Assembly (NCBI GenBank): GCA_963704815.1
Contig: CAVPHU010000011.1
Location: 1 to 64,000, forward strand
Source of the DNA: DATKWD01 sp963704815
Lineage (GTDB): Bacteria > Actinomycetota > Acidimicrobiia > Acidimicrobiales > Salinilacustritrichaceae
Length of the DNA: 64,000 bases
Direction of reading: 5' to 3'
Made by a program: the position numbers and the translations under genes. The first letter of the stretch is position 1; the number at the start of each line of letters is the position of its first letter. This document shows, in pieces, positions 9,317 to 19,213 of the stretch. The notes beneath the pieces were generated by a model that was given only the letters and a program-made list of their open reading frames with translations, had not been told where the DNA came from and did no database searches.

Positions 9317-10205
9317 CTACTGCTGCGCAGCTCCCGACTGGACGGCCACGTCGACGGAGACGGTGAGCTCGGCTCTCTTCGGCATCGGTGAAGATGACGC
9401 CCTTCAGCGGGGGGACGTCGGCGTAGTCACGGCCGCGCGCGGCGGTGACGTACCTGGGGCCGGCGACTTGGTTGTTGGTCGGGTCGACGCCGATCCACCG
9501 GTCACCTCCGAGGTAAACGCCGACCCACGCATGGGTGCGGTCGACCCCCGTCAGGCGGGGACGACCCGGCGGCGGCTCGGTCTCGAGGTAGCCGCTCACG
9601 TAGCACGCCGCGAGGCCGAGCGAGCGCAGCGACCCGATCATGACGTGCGCGAAGTCCTGGCAGACCCCCTTGCGCAGCTCCATCACGTCGCCGAGCTTCG
9701 TGTCGACCTCGGTTGCGGCGGGGTCGAACTCGAAGTCGGCGTGCATCCGGTCGCAGAGTTCGGTCACACCATCGACCAGCGACATGTCTCCGGTGAACGA
9801 GGGCTGCGCATAGTCGGCGAGTTGCTGCGAGCGGGTCACCAGCGACGAGTCGAGGCTGAATTCGAATGCGTGGAGATCGGCGGCGGCGGACTCAGCGGCG
9901 GTGTACGACGTCCACGGGAGTCGACCCTCGGCGCCGAAGTCGGTCGGACGACCCGAGGTGTCGATCGAGCTGGCGCTGGTGACGAGCAGCCGCGTGTGCG
10001 GTTCGCGGATCACGACGGTCGCGGTGAGGTTGCCGAAGTAGTCGCGATGTTCGCTCTGGTGCTCGGGAGCAGGTTGGCTGGTGATCTCCCGATGTACACA
10101 GACCTGGCCGTCGACGTCGTCGGGCAACTGGCGGATCTCGGCGAAGCTCGCCTCGACCGGTGCGTCGTAGTCGTACTGCGTCGTGTGCACCACCTCGTAG
10201 ATCAT
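9317..10205 (-). CDS. Transglutaminase-like protein with N-terminal beta domain, one apparent frameshift
   Basis: The product starts MIYEVVHTTQYDYDAPVEAS, the typical N-terminal strand domain of bacterial transglutaminase-like proteins, followed by a core with Cys in RKGVCQDFAHVMIGSLR, His in RTHAWVGVYLGG and Asp in WIGVDPTNNQ. The main frame is lost near 9378 after GVIFTDAEES; another frame continues ELTVSVDVAVQSGAAQQ to a TAG at 9317-9319, giving about 295 residues, normal for the family. The ATG at 10205 overlaps a TGA of the upstream gene (ATGA). The protein probably acts with the adjacent ATP-grasp/alpha-E fusion. Confidence 0.85.
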
Positions 10206-12803
10206 GCCGGCGGTCCCGACGCGGTCGCAGCGGCCGACGTTGGTCGATCGGGCCGACCATCGCGTGCTGTGAGTGCAGTCGCATGAACGACTCGGACGCG
10301 ATCGCATCGGAGATCTCGGCGAGCTTGGTGCGGACCGTGCCGACGAATCGGTCGAGCCCTGGTCGGTGACCGAGCTCGTCCACGTCGGCGAGCCGCGCCG
10401 AGTCCGTCGATGCGAGCAGCTGGGTGAGTTCGTCGAGCGGCCGTTGAGCGGACGAGGGCGTCTCGCCCGGTCCGTCGGTGCCGATCAGGTCGAGACTGTC
10501 TGCGAGCCGGTCGATCTGGAATCGCAGAGATCGAGGGTTGCCGGCGTCGCCGAGCAGCAGCTCGATCGTCGTCGAAGCGAAGGCCTGCGAGCGGTAGCGC
10601 CGACGTGAGGTGATGATGCTCTCGCCGGCGATCAGCACGGATTCAACCACCAGGCTCTCGACCGGGGCGCTGCGTTCGGACCCCAGGGTCGATCCGACGA
10701 GCGTGGCGACATGCGTCGCGCGCTCGATCCGGCGACCGGCTTCCATGAAGTGCCAACCGAGGTCTCGGACCATCGACTCGTTCGCAAGACCCGAGAGCGA
10801 AAGCAGTCCCTGGAGCAGCTCGTTCAGCACGTTCATCATCGCGTCGCCGTGATCGCCGCCATCACGATCGTCGGCATCGCGTTCGAGACGTTCGAACTCG
10901 CGTTGCAGCGACCCTACGACGAGCCACGTGTCGACCGACAGCTGATCGCGCACCACCTCGAGGGCATCGAACATGTGGCCGATGGCATGGGCCACGGTTC
11001 CCGGTCGCTGCTCGTCGACCACCAGCGAGAAGAGCTCGTCGGTCGGGTCCTCGAACAACGAAGGCGCGCGTCGTCGCCGACGAAACCCGGATACGTGCCG
11101 GTGATGCGGGTCAATGCTTCGAGCACCACGGCGAGCGAAGCCGGCCCGGGACCCGTGGCCGTTTGGAGGAACTCGTCGCAGCGGGTCGAGATGGTGCGGA
11201 TGAGGCGCACGGTGGCCTCGGCGCGCTCCGCGTACCGGCCGAGCCAGAAGAGATTCTCGGCGGCCCGCTCGGGAAGGGCAACAACCGGCGACGGTGCCGG
11301 CTGATTGTCGTCGGATGGCCAGAACTCGGGCTGATCGTCCGACGCGCCGGTGAGCACCCAGATGTCCTTCGAGGTCGCGCCGGCCCGATTGGTGATCGGC
11401 ATGCTGGCGTCGCTCGAGGCGGTTCGGGCAAGTCCGCCCGGCATCGCGACGTAGGCGTGGTCACTCGCCACGGCGAAGGTACGCAACACCGTCGGGCAGG
11501 GCTCGATGCCGTCGGGGCGAAGCACCGGTGTCGACCCCGGCGCGAGTCGCTCCTGGCCGACCCACTGGTCGGGTCTGGCCACGATCCGCCGCCGCAGATG
11601 GTCGAGCTGGGCGGCGCTCGCCTGGGCGGTGTCGATCGAGTGCTCAAGATGCACCCGCGAGAGCGGACGGACGATGAGGGATCCGAGGTTCGCGAGCACG
11701 TGCGACCGGCCTGCGGCTTCTCCGCACCACCAGGACGGAACCGAGTCGATCAACAGATCGGCTCCGAGCAGATGTCTCGAGAGCGTCGACATCAGGCCTG
11801 CGAGTCCGGCGTTCTCGAGAATGCCGGAGCCGAGCGTGTTCACGACGCTGACGGCGCCGGCTCGGCAGGCGTCGACCAGACCCGGGATGCCGAGCGTGGA
11901 GTCGGAACGCAGCGCGAGCGGGTCACAGAACCCGGCGTCGAGCCGACGCAGGATGACGTGGACCGGAACCCAACCGCCGACGGTACGGAGGCCGACCCGA
12001 CCTCGTCTGAGTTCGAAGTCGGAGCCCTGCACTAGTGGGTAGCCGAGCTGCGCGGCGATCGACGCGTGTTCGAAAGCGGTCTCGGAGCGCGATCCGGGCG
12101 ACAGGATCACGATCGAAGGATCGTCCACGCCGAGCGGCGCTGCTTCCAGGAGCGCAGCCCGCAACGCATCGACGAACGGCCTCAGCCGCCGGACCCCGGT
12201 GTGGCGGAAGACCTGCGGGAACACCCGCGACAGGACCCGCCGGTTCTCCAGCGCGTACGCCGCCCCTGATGGTGCTTGCGCCCGGTGCCCGAGCGCGAGC
12301 CAACTGCCATCGGCGGCGCGGGCGATGTCGGTACCGAGTACGACGACCTGCCGATCGCCGGGAAGCCGGATGCCGTCACATGCGCGCAGGAACTGCGGGT
12401 CGGACAGGATCATCTCTGGCGGGACGATCCCAGAACGGAGCAGTCGACGTTCGCCGTAGAAGTCCTCGAGCACAAGATCGAGCAGCTCGGCGCGCTGGAC
12501 GACACCGCGTTCGATCGCTCTCCATTCGGAGCCGGGGAGAACGAACGGGATCGGGTCGAGGGTCCACGGTCGGCTGAGCCGGTCGAGGTCGCCGGCGACG
12601 TTGTAGGTCACGCCGTCCTGCTCGAGCAGACGCCGGATCTCGTCCTGCCGTAGCGTCAGCTCGCCGATGCCGAGCGTCTGATACGCGGACATCAGGTCGG
12701 ACCAGTGGTCGCGGATTCCGCCGCCCGGCTGCATCAGCTCGTCGTGGCCGACGGCAACGGGTTGATACCGGGCCAGGGGATCGACGGTCGAGAGATCGGT
12801 CAA
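10202..12803 (-). CDS. Fused circularly permuted ATP-grasp and alpha-E protein, frameshifted
   Basis: The ATP-grasp half runs from SAYQTLGIGELTLRQDEIRR through VLEDFYGERRLLRSGIVPPE, APSGAAYALENRRVLSRVF, a degenerate RPLSRVHLE segment and DQWVGQERL. It continues directly into an alpha-E half (ERAAENLFWLGRYAERAEAT, then HFMEAGRRIERATHVATL). A frame change near 11055 separates GFVGDDARLR from FEDPTDELFSLVVDEQ. The alpha-E frame then passes the expected end and stays open to 9892; another frame gives a TGA at 10202-10204, suggesting a second indel near 10280. A TTG at 12803 overlapping the upstream TGA is the likeliest start. The glycine-rich ATP loop is weaker than in the plus-strand paralogue, so this copy may be catalytically altered. 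Confidence 0.82.
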
Positions 12804-15800
12804 GTGTTCACGAAGGGTCGGTCGGTCGCGGCGTGGCGACGAAGGTCGAGCGTGCGGGCATACTCGCGCCGCACGCTTGCGGCGAGCCGGTCGAGTTCGG
12901 CGACATCGGCGACCCCCGGTGTGTGCCCGTGCTTGAAGAACCTGCTGCAACGGCGTGCCTCGGCTTCGGCGGCGTTCACCGGGAACGTGTCGTAGGTGCG
13001 CCCGCCGGGATGCGACACCTCGTAGGTGCATCCGCCCACTGACTTCGAGCTCCAGCGGTCCACGAGGTCGAAGACGAGCGGACCATGCGCGTCGATCGTC
13101 GGGTGCAGCGCCGACCAGGGTGCCCACGCCTTGAACCGCACGCCGGCCACGCCGGTGCCGGGTGTGCTGGTGGTGTGTAAGGGCACCGGTAGGCCGTTGC
13201 ACGTCAGGATGTGGCGGGCTTGGTTGAAACCTTCGACGAGCACCTGGAGACGTTCGACCGACGAGTCGACGTACCGGGCGGTGCCCGAACCGGCGACCTC
13301 CTCGCCGAGCACGTGCCATGGTTCGATCGCGCCGCGCAACTCGACACGTGCGTCGTCGAGTTCGACCTCACCGACGAGGGGGAAGCGGAACTCGAGGAAC
13401 GGCTCGAGCCAGGCGATGTCGAAGTCGATGCCGTGAAGGCGCAGGTCGGCAACGACGTCGTGGATGTCGGCGCGGACATACCAGGGCAGCAGGTACCGGT
13501 CGTAGAGGTCGGTGCCCCAACGCACCAGCCGGCCTGCGTAGGGCGTGTCCCAGAATCGGGCGACGAGGGCCCGGACGAGCAACGACTGCACCAGTGCCAT
13601 CTGCGGATGTGGCGGCATCTCGAATGCCCGGAGCTCGACGATGCCCAACCGACCGCGATCGCTGTCGGGGCTGAAGAGCTTGTCGATGCAGAACTCCGAG
13701 CGGTGGGTGTTGCCGGTGAGATCGACGAGCAGATGTCGGAGCAGCCGATCGACCAACCAGGGCGATGCGTCTGGGCCCTGCCGTTCGAGTTCGGCGAACG
13801 CGATCTCGAGCTCGTACACGGTGTCGACTCGGCCCTCGTCGACTCGGGGAGCCTGGCTGGTGGGCCCGATGAACTGACCCGAGAACAGATACGACAGCGC
13901 AGGGTGGTGCTGCCAGTACGTGACCATGCTCCGCAGCAGGTCGGGGCGGCGCAGCAGGGGGCTTTCGGTCGGGGACGCGCCGCCGAGGGTCACGTGGTTG
14001 CCCCCACCTGTACCGGTGTGGCTTCCATCGAGGGAGAACTTCTCGGTCCCCAGCCTGGTGAGCCGGGCCTCTTCGTACAACACCTCGACGAGGTCGCGTA
14101 GTTCGGACCACGACGCGCTGGGTTGCACGTTCACCTCGATGACGCCGGGGTCGGGCGTGACGGTCAGGGTGGTGAGCCGTGGATCGCGCGGGCAGCGGAT
14201 AGCCCTCGATCACGACGGCGCAGTCGAGTTCGTCGGCAACCGACTCGACGACGCTCAGCAGCTCGACCGCGTGTTCGGCCTGCTCGAGCGGCGGGAGGAA
14301 CACCCGGACATGGCCGTCGCGAACCTCGACTGCGATCGCCGTGGGTGCCGCTTCGTGGCGATCGACGATCGTGGCCGCCGCCGGCAACGATCCCGGCGCC
14401 GGAAGCTCGTCGCGTGCCTCGAACGGGGAGCGCTCGAAGTCGGCCGGCAGCGGCGACCACGTCAACGAGTCGAGGGGGAGCCGCAGACCCACCGGCGAGT
14501 CGCCGGCGATGAGGTAGAGGCGACCGCGCCGCAGATACCACGTCGTCGTGCGCCAGCCGTTGCCATCGGGCGCGGGATGGAGTGGCAGGACGAATCCGGC
14601 CGGGTCGGCAACCGGTCCGCGGAGCCGTTCGACCAACCGGACCCGTGCGTCGGGTTCGTCGATGCGGTCGGCCTCCTCCGGGTCGAGATCAGCGATCGGC
14701 GGATCTCCGCTGGGGAGGCGAGCCTCACGCCACGCCTGATCGATCGGATCCTCGTATGCGGCGATGACCCGGTCCTCATCGAGCCCGAACCGCGCCGCGA
14801 CGGCGTGTGCGAACCGCCGTGCGTCCTCGCCGTCGGCACTGCCCGGCTTCAACGGCGCGGCGAGCAGATCGCCACGCTTCCACAAGGGCTCGCCGTCGGG
14901 GCGCCACACGACGCCGAGTTGCCACCGAGGGAGCGGTTCGCCCGGATACCACTTGCCCTGACCGTGCTGGATCAATCCACCGTTGGCGAATCGGTCGTGC
15001 ATTCGCATGGCCAGTTCGTGGGCCAGCACACGTTTGGCGTCGCCGTCGGCTTCGGTGTTCCACTCGGCTCCCTCCATGTCGTCGATCGAGACGAAGGTGG
15101 GCTCGCCGCCCATGGTCAGCCTGACGTCACCCTCGGCGAGGCGTCGATCGACGGCCTCGCCGACCTCGTCGATGCGCCGCCACTGTTCGGGCGTGTACGG
15201 CAGGGTCACCCGGGGGTCCTCGCGGACCCGGTGGACCACGTTCGAGAACTCGAACTCAACCTCGGCCGAGGCGGTGCTTCCGGAGATCGGGGCGGCGGTC
15301 GCCGGGTGCGGCGTGCACGCCAGCGGGATGTGGCCCTCCCCGGCGAACAGCCCGGAGGTCGGGTCGAGGCCCACCCAGCCGGCACCGGGGATGAAGACCT
15401 CTGCCCACGCGTGGAGATCGGTGAAGTCGGCGTCGGGCCCGTCGGCGCCACTGAGCGACGGCTGGTCGGATGTCAGCTGCACCAGGTATCCGGACACGAA
15501 GCGTGCGGCGAGTCCGAGCCGGCGCAGTGCGTCGACGAGCAGCCAGCCGGTGTCGCGACACGATCCGACACCGCGGGTGAGGGTGTCCTCGGGCGTCTGC
15601 ACCCCGGGTTCCATTCGGATCGAATAGGCGATGTCGTCGTAGAGACGGCGGTTCAGCCCGACGAGGAAGTCGGCGATCGGGGCGTCGACATCGCCTGCCC
15701 GAAATCCGGACAGCCACCTCTTCAGTCGCGGACCGACGGCACCGTCCGGTCGCAGGTAGGGCTCGAGATCCTGGGCGAGGTGGGGCTCGTACGCGAACGG

Positions 15801-16106
15801 GAATGCCTTCGCCGATTCCTCGACGAAGAAGTCGAACGGGTTGATGACGGTGAGGTCGGCCATGAGGTCGACGGTGATGTCGAGAAGATCGGCCGGCTCG
15901 GGAAACACCAGGCGGGCCATGAAGTTGCCGAACGGATCCTGCTGCCAGTTGACGAAGTGTTCACTCGGCGTGACGCGAAGGCTGTACGCCAGAATCGGTG
16001 TTCGGCAGTGCGGGGCCGGCCGCAACCGCACCACATGCGGATGGATCTGCACGGATCGATCGAAGCGGTACGTCGTGCGGTGCTCGATGCCGATATGAAT
16101 GCCCAT
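12800..16106 (-). CDS. Large transglutaminase plus DUF2126 protein, one apparent frameshift
   Basis: About 1,100 residues. The N-terminal strand domain (GIHIGIEHRTTYRFDRSVQI) leads into a transglutaminase core with Cys in RGVGSCRDTGWLLVDALRR, His in DLHAWAEVFIPG and Asp in VGLDPTSGLF. A long DUF2126 region follows, with RLTMGGEPTFVSIDDMEG, GQGKWYPGEPLPRW and, after a frame change near 14195, GTEKFSLDGSHTGTGGGNH and TYEVSHPGGRTYDTFPVN. These two parts form the usual long protein of this cluster type. ATG 16106 is preferred over GTG 16112 because AGGA lies 7 bases upstream of it. First gene of the five-gene operon; the last codons overlap the next gene (TTGA). Confidence 0.87.
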
Positions 16107-16170
16107 CGGCACGTCCTGTGGATTTCGTCGGCGGACCAGGGTCCGTCAGTGATCGGGGGAGAGTGGCCCG

Positions 16171-16479
16171 ATGCTACCGGACACCGCGTTCCGCCTGGAA
16201 CGACGTGCGGTCGGCGCCCAGAGCCCGAACGGCGTGGCGTCGACGGACAACGGCAGCAACTTCCGACGACGCATGTGGCTACCGGCCACCGAAACCGCGG
16301 GATTGCCCGGCCTTCGGTTCCACGACCTCCGGCACACCGGCGCGACACTCGCAGCTGCTACCGGGGCGCCGCTTCGGGCCGTGATGGCGAGGATGGGTCA
16401 CTCGACCCCAGTCGCGGCGTTGCTGTATCAGCACCTCGTCGCAGGCCAAGACGCAGAAGTCGCCCGCGCGATGGATTGA
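16171..16479 (+). pseudogene. C-terminal fragment of a tyrosine recombinase (integrase)
   Basis: The end of a phage-type integrase is clear: LPGLRFHDLRHTGATLAAAT holds the HxxR box and GHSTPVAALLYQHL holds the downstream His and catalytic Tyr. The N-terminal and core-binding domains are absent; similarity begins only near 16245. The stop at 16477-16479 is supplied by the terminal repeat of an IS3-type element. Beyond that element, 17825-17854 reads GAT GGC GTC ACC and on to a TGA, the original C-terminus. The gene is therefore both truncated at its 5' end and split at its 3' end, a relic of an integrated element. Confidence 0.75.
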
Positions 16480-16526
16480 AGCGCCCCGGGGTCGGTGACT
16501 GCTTGTTCTCTTGAGAGGATGAGCAG

Positions 16527-16862
16527 ATGTCAGAGAAGAAGCAACGGCGGCCGGGTCGGTATCCCGACGAGGTCCGTGAGCGTGCCGTCCGGATGGTGTT
16601 CGATCACCAGGACGCGTACTCCTCGCAGTGGAAGGCGATCTGTTCGATCGCGGAGAAGCTCGATGTGCATCACGAGACCTTGCGGTTGTGGGTGCGTCGG
16701 GCTGAGACCGATGCCGGGAAGCGCCCTGGGCTCACGACCGATGAGCGAGCACAGATCAAGGACCTGGAGCGTGAAGTGAAGGAGCTGCGCCGCGCGAATG
16801 AGATCTTGAAATCGGCTGCGCATTTCTTCGGGGCGGAGCTCGACCGCCAGTCGAAGAAGTGA
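16527..16862 (+). CDS. IS3-type transposase OrfA
   Basis: This 111-residue protein has an N-terminal helix-turn-helix (YPDEVRERAVRMVFDHQ, then IAEKLDVHHETLRLWVRRAE) for terminal-repeat recognition, and a leucine-zipper-like coiled coil (IKDLEREVKELRRANEILK). OrfA is normally joined to OrfB by programmed -1 frameshifting to make the active transposase. The end overlaps the OrfB GTG as GTGA. Confidence 0.9.
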   Translation: MSEKKQRRPGRYPDEVRERAVRMVFDHQDAYSSQWKAICSIAEKLDVHHETLRLWVRRAETDAGKRPGLTTDERAQIKDLEREVKELRRANEILKSAAHFFGAELDRQSKK

Positions 16863-17793
16863 TCGCGTTCATCGACGTGTATCGCGGAAGGTTCGGGGTC
16901 GAGCCGATCTGCAACGTGCTGCGTGAGCACGGCTGCGGGATCGCCCCGAACACCTATTGGGTCGCCAAGAAGCGGCCACCGTCGGCTCGTGCCCTACGCG
17001 ACGCCGAGCTGGTGGTCGAGGTCCGCCGGGTCTACGAGGAGAACCTGTTCGTCTATGGCGCCGACAAGATCTGGGCCCAGCTGAACCGCGAGGGGATCAG
17101 GGTCGCTCGGTGCACCGTCGAGCGGTTGATGCGCGTCGAGGGCCTGTCGGGTGCCAGACGGGGCAAGGCCTTCAAGGTCACCACCCGCTCACGACGACCG
17201 CCTCGCGCGACCGGCCGATCTGGTCGAGCGGGACTTCCGGGCACCGGCACCGAACCGGCTCTGGGTCGCCGATCTCACCTACGTCAAGACCCACACCGGA
17301 TGGGTGTACGTCGCGTTCATCATCGACGTGTACTCGCGGATGATCGTCGGCTGGCAGGCGTCGAGGTCACTGCGATCGGACCTCGCGATCGACGCGCTGG
17401 AGATGGCAGTGTGGAACCGTCGACGCGCCGGCCGTGACCTCGCTGAGCTGGTCCATCATTCCGACAGGGGCGTCCAATATTTGTCGATCCGCTACTCCGA
17501 ACGGCTCGCCGACAACGGCGTCGTCGCGTCGGTCGGAAGCCGCGGTGACAGCTACGACAACGCGCTGGCTGAGATCGTTCAACGGGCTCTACAAGTGGGA
17601 ACTCATCCACAAGCAGGGACAATGGCGCGGCCTCGACGACGTCGAGTTCGAGACCATGACCTACGTCGACTGGTTCAACCACCGACGCCTCCACGGCGAG
17701 ATCACCAACAACGCCACCTACACCACCCCGGCAGAACACGAAGACAACTACTACCGTCAGACAACGCCGGCCGCCGAGGCCGTCACCCAATAG
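16859..17793 (+). pseudogene. IS3-type transposase OrfB, two apparent frameshifts
   Basis: OrfB carries the retroviral-type integrase core. The first frame gives AFIDVYRGRFGVEPICNVL and GADKIWAQLNREGIRVARC. After a shift near 17190 come RLWVADLTYVKTHTGWVYVA (first Asp), LVHHSDRGVQYLSIRY (second Asp) and GSRGDSYDNALAEI (Glu). After a second shift near 17580 it ends NGLYKWELIHKQGQWRGL and YVDWFNHRRLHGEI. The DDE triad is complete. The two breaks either inactivate this copy or are sequencing indels; other genes in the window show the same kind of break. Confidence 0.85.
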
Positions 17794-17854
17794 TCAGAGC
17801 AGTCACGCAACCCGGGGCGCTTCAGATGGCGTCACCCTCGAACTACGAGAGTGA

Positions 17855-18043
17855 CCACATCGAGCATCACGTCTCGAAACCCACCACTACGCGGGGCTCT
17901 GTCGATTCATGTGCTCATGGGTGTCCAGGATCACCTCGCCTGCCCCACGAGAGACCTTTGCGCTGGGGCACGTTTTGGGGCACGAAAGCTGTCGACGCAA
18001 CGACCTCGGAGACCCGGTCCGGCGTTTCCGCAGGTCACAGCGG
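17855..18043. other. Intergenic stretch between integrase remnant and tRNA-Val
   Basis: I find no gene here. It contains a short direct repeat GGGGCACG (in GGGGCACGTTTTGGGGCACG). It may be the edge of a degraded integrated element ending at the tRNA gene. Confidence 0.35.
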
Positions 18044-18117
18044 TGGGCGCGGAGGGGCTCGAACCCCCGACTTCTTCCTTGTAAGGGAAGCGCTCTAGCC
18101 AGCTGAGCTACACGCCC
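18044..18117 (-). tRNA. tRNA-Val (anticodon UAC)
   Basis: On the minus strand the acceptor GGGCGTG pairs with CGCGCCC, allowing one G-U pair. The D-arm contains GCTCAGCTGGCTAGAGC. The anticodon stem is CTTCC/GGAAG around loop CTTACAA with anticodon TAC. The T-arm has GGGGGTTCGAGCCCCTC. The 3' CCA is not encoded. Long frames crossing this site are spurious. Confidence 0.93.
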
Positions 18118-18240
18118 GGGCCGGCCAATCTATCGGGCGGGCACGACCACGATCCTGGACCTGGCATGTGCACCTGGTCGTCGAGCGCAGGCTCGTCCCC
18201 CCTCGACGGGGCTCGCTGAGGCCGCACTAGGTTCGTCAGG

Positions 18241-19053
18241 ATGTACGAGCCCGACACCACCACCGACATCGGTTCGGTTGTGCTTGCGACCGACGACCGG
18301 GGAAACGGCCCCGCCATCCCGCTGGTGCTCGTGCACGGCTTCACCGGCGGCCGCATCGACTTCGCCGACGTGATCGACGATCTCGCCGAGGACCGGCGAG
18401 TCGTGGCATGGGACCACCGGGGACACAGCGACTCGACCAACACCGGCGATGCCGCGAGCTACACGTTCGATCAGCTCGTGGCCGATGCCGAGGCCGCCCT
18501 CGATGCGCTCTCGCTCGACCGATTCCATCTGCTCGGCCACTCGATGGGTGGCATCGTGGCCCAACGATTCGTCCTCGGCCACCCCGACCGCGTGGCCTCG
18601 CTGGTGCTGATGGACACGCTGGCCGAGCCGGGCTCGTCGATCCCTCAGGACTGGATGGATCGCACGATCGAACTGGGCCGCAACGAGGGCATGAGCGCGG
18701 TCGCCGACATGGTGTCCAAGTTCGCAGAGGATTCGTCGGTGGCGCCGGAGGCCGACCGCGGGCGCATTGCGGAGCGAAGCCGACACAAGCTGAGCCACAT
18801 GGATGTCGAGGCCTTCGCCTCGCTGGGCACCGAGCTGCGCACGTTTCCATCGATGCTGGCCCGACTCTCCGAGATCACCTGCCCCACGACGGTGCTCGTC
18901 GGCGAACTCGACACCGGCCTCCGCGCCCAATCCGACGCCATTGCGGCCGCCATCCCCGGATCCGACCTCGTCGTGATCGAAGGGGCGGCCCACTGCCCGC
19001 AGGAAGAGCGCCGCGACGCCTGGCTCGCAGCCGTGCGACACCACCTGGCCTGA
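18241..19053 (+). CDS. Alpha/beta hydrolase
   Basis: This 270-residue single-domain hydrolase has the oxyanion strand LVLVHGFTGG, VVAWDHRGHSDS, the nucleophile elbow LLGHSMGGIVAQRF with catalytic Ser near residue 100, the acid region VLVGELDTGLR, and the catalytic His in IEGAAHCPQEERRDAW. These define an esterase, lipase or C-C hydrolase; the substrate cannot be told. The ATG at 18241 is the first in-frame start. It is a single gene between tRNA-Val and a sigma factor with no operon partner. Confidence 0.85.
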   Translation: MYEPDTTTDIGSVVLATDDRGNGPAIPLVLVHGFTGGRIDFADVIDDLAEDRRVVAWDHRGHSDSTNTGDAASYTFDQLVADAEAALDALSLDRFHLLGHSMGGIVAQRFVLGHPDRVASLVLMDTLAEPGSSIPQDWMDRTIELGRNEGMSAVADMVSKFAEDSSVAPEADRGRIAERSRHKLSHMDVEAFASLGTELRTFPSMLARLSEITCPTTVLVGELDTGLRAQSDAIAAAIPGSDLVVIEGAAHCPQEERRDAWLAAVRHHLA

Positions 19054-19213
19054 GTCGGACAAATCCCGCTCGGGCATTCAAGCCCTCCCTCATTCCGGCC
19101 GAGACTAGGGAGGTCCAGGGCGATAGCGACACCGACCATCCCCGATCGATGAGATCCGCGCCATTACCTTCGTCTCCGTGCCAGTTCACGGACTCTGCAG
19201 GGGGATCTGAGCA

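Larger units (their letters stand above)
16477..17824 (+). mobile_element. IS3-family insertion sequence, 1,348 bp
   Basis: Both ends carry inverted repeats beginning TGAAGCGCCCCGGG, a perfect 14-bp match, with further partial similarity inward around GTGACTGCT. The flanks show a 3-bp direct repeat GAT (16474-16476 and 17825-17827), the duplication size expected for IS3-type transposition. Inside are overlapping orfA and orfB. Length, organisation and DDE signature all fit. The element sits in the 3' end of an integrase gene. The near-perfect ends suggest recent insertion. Confidence 0.9.

Noticed and set aside
13920..16514. An 864-residue plus-strand open frame
   Set aside because: It is antisense to the DUF2126/transglutaminase gene, has Arg/Asp/Glu-rich low-complexity character and no family motifs; a typical shadow in GC-rich DNA.
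17900..18106. Short proteins ending in the GGARTPDFFLV type of sequence
   Set aside because: This is the well-known spurious translation across a tRNA gene (here tRNA-Val).
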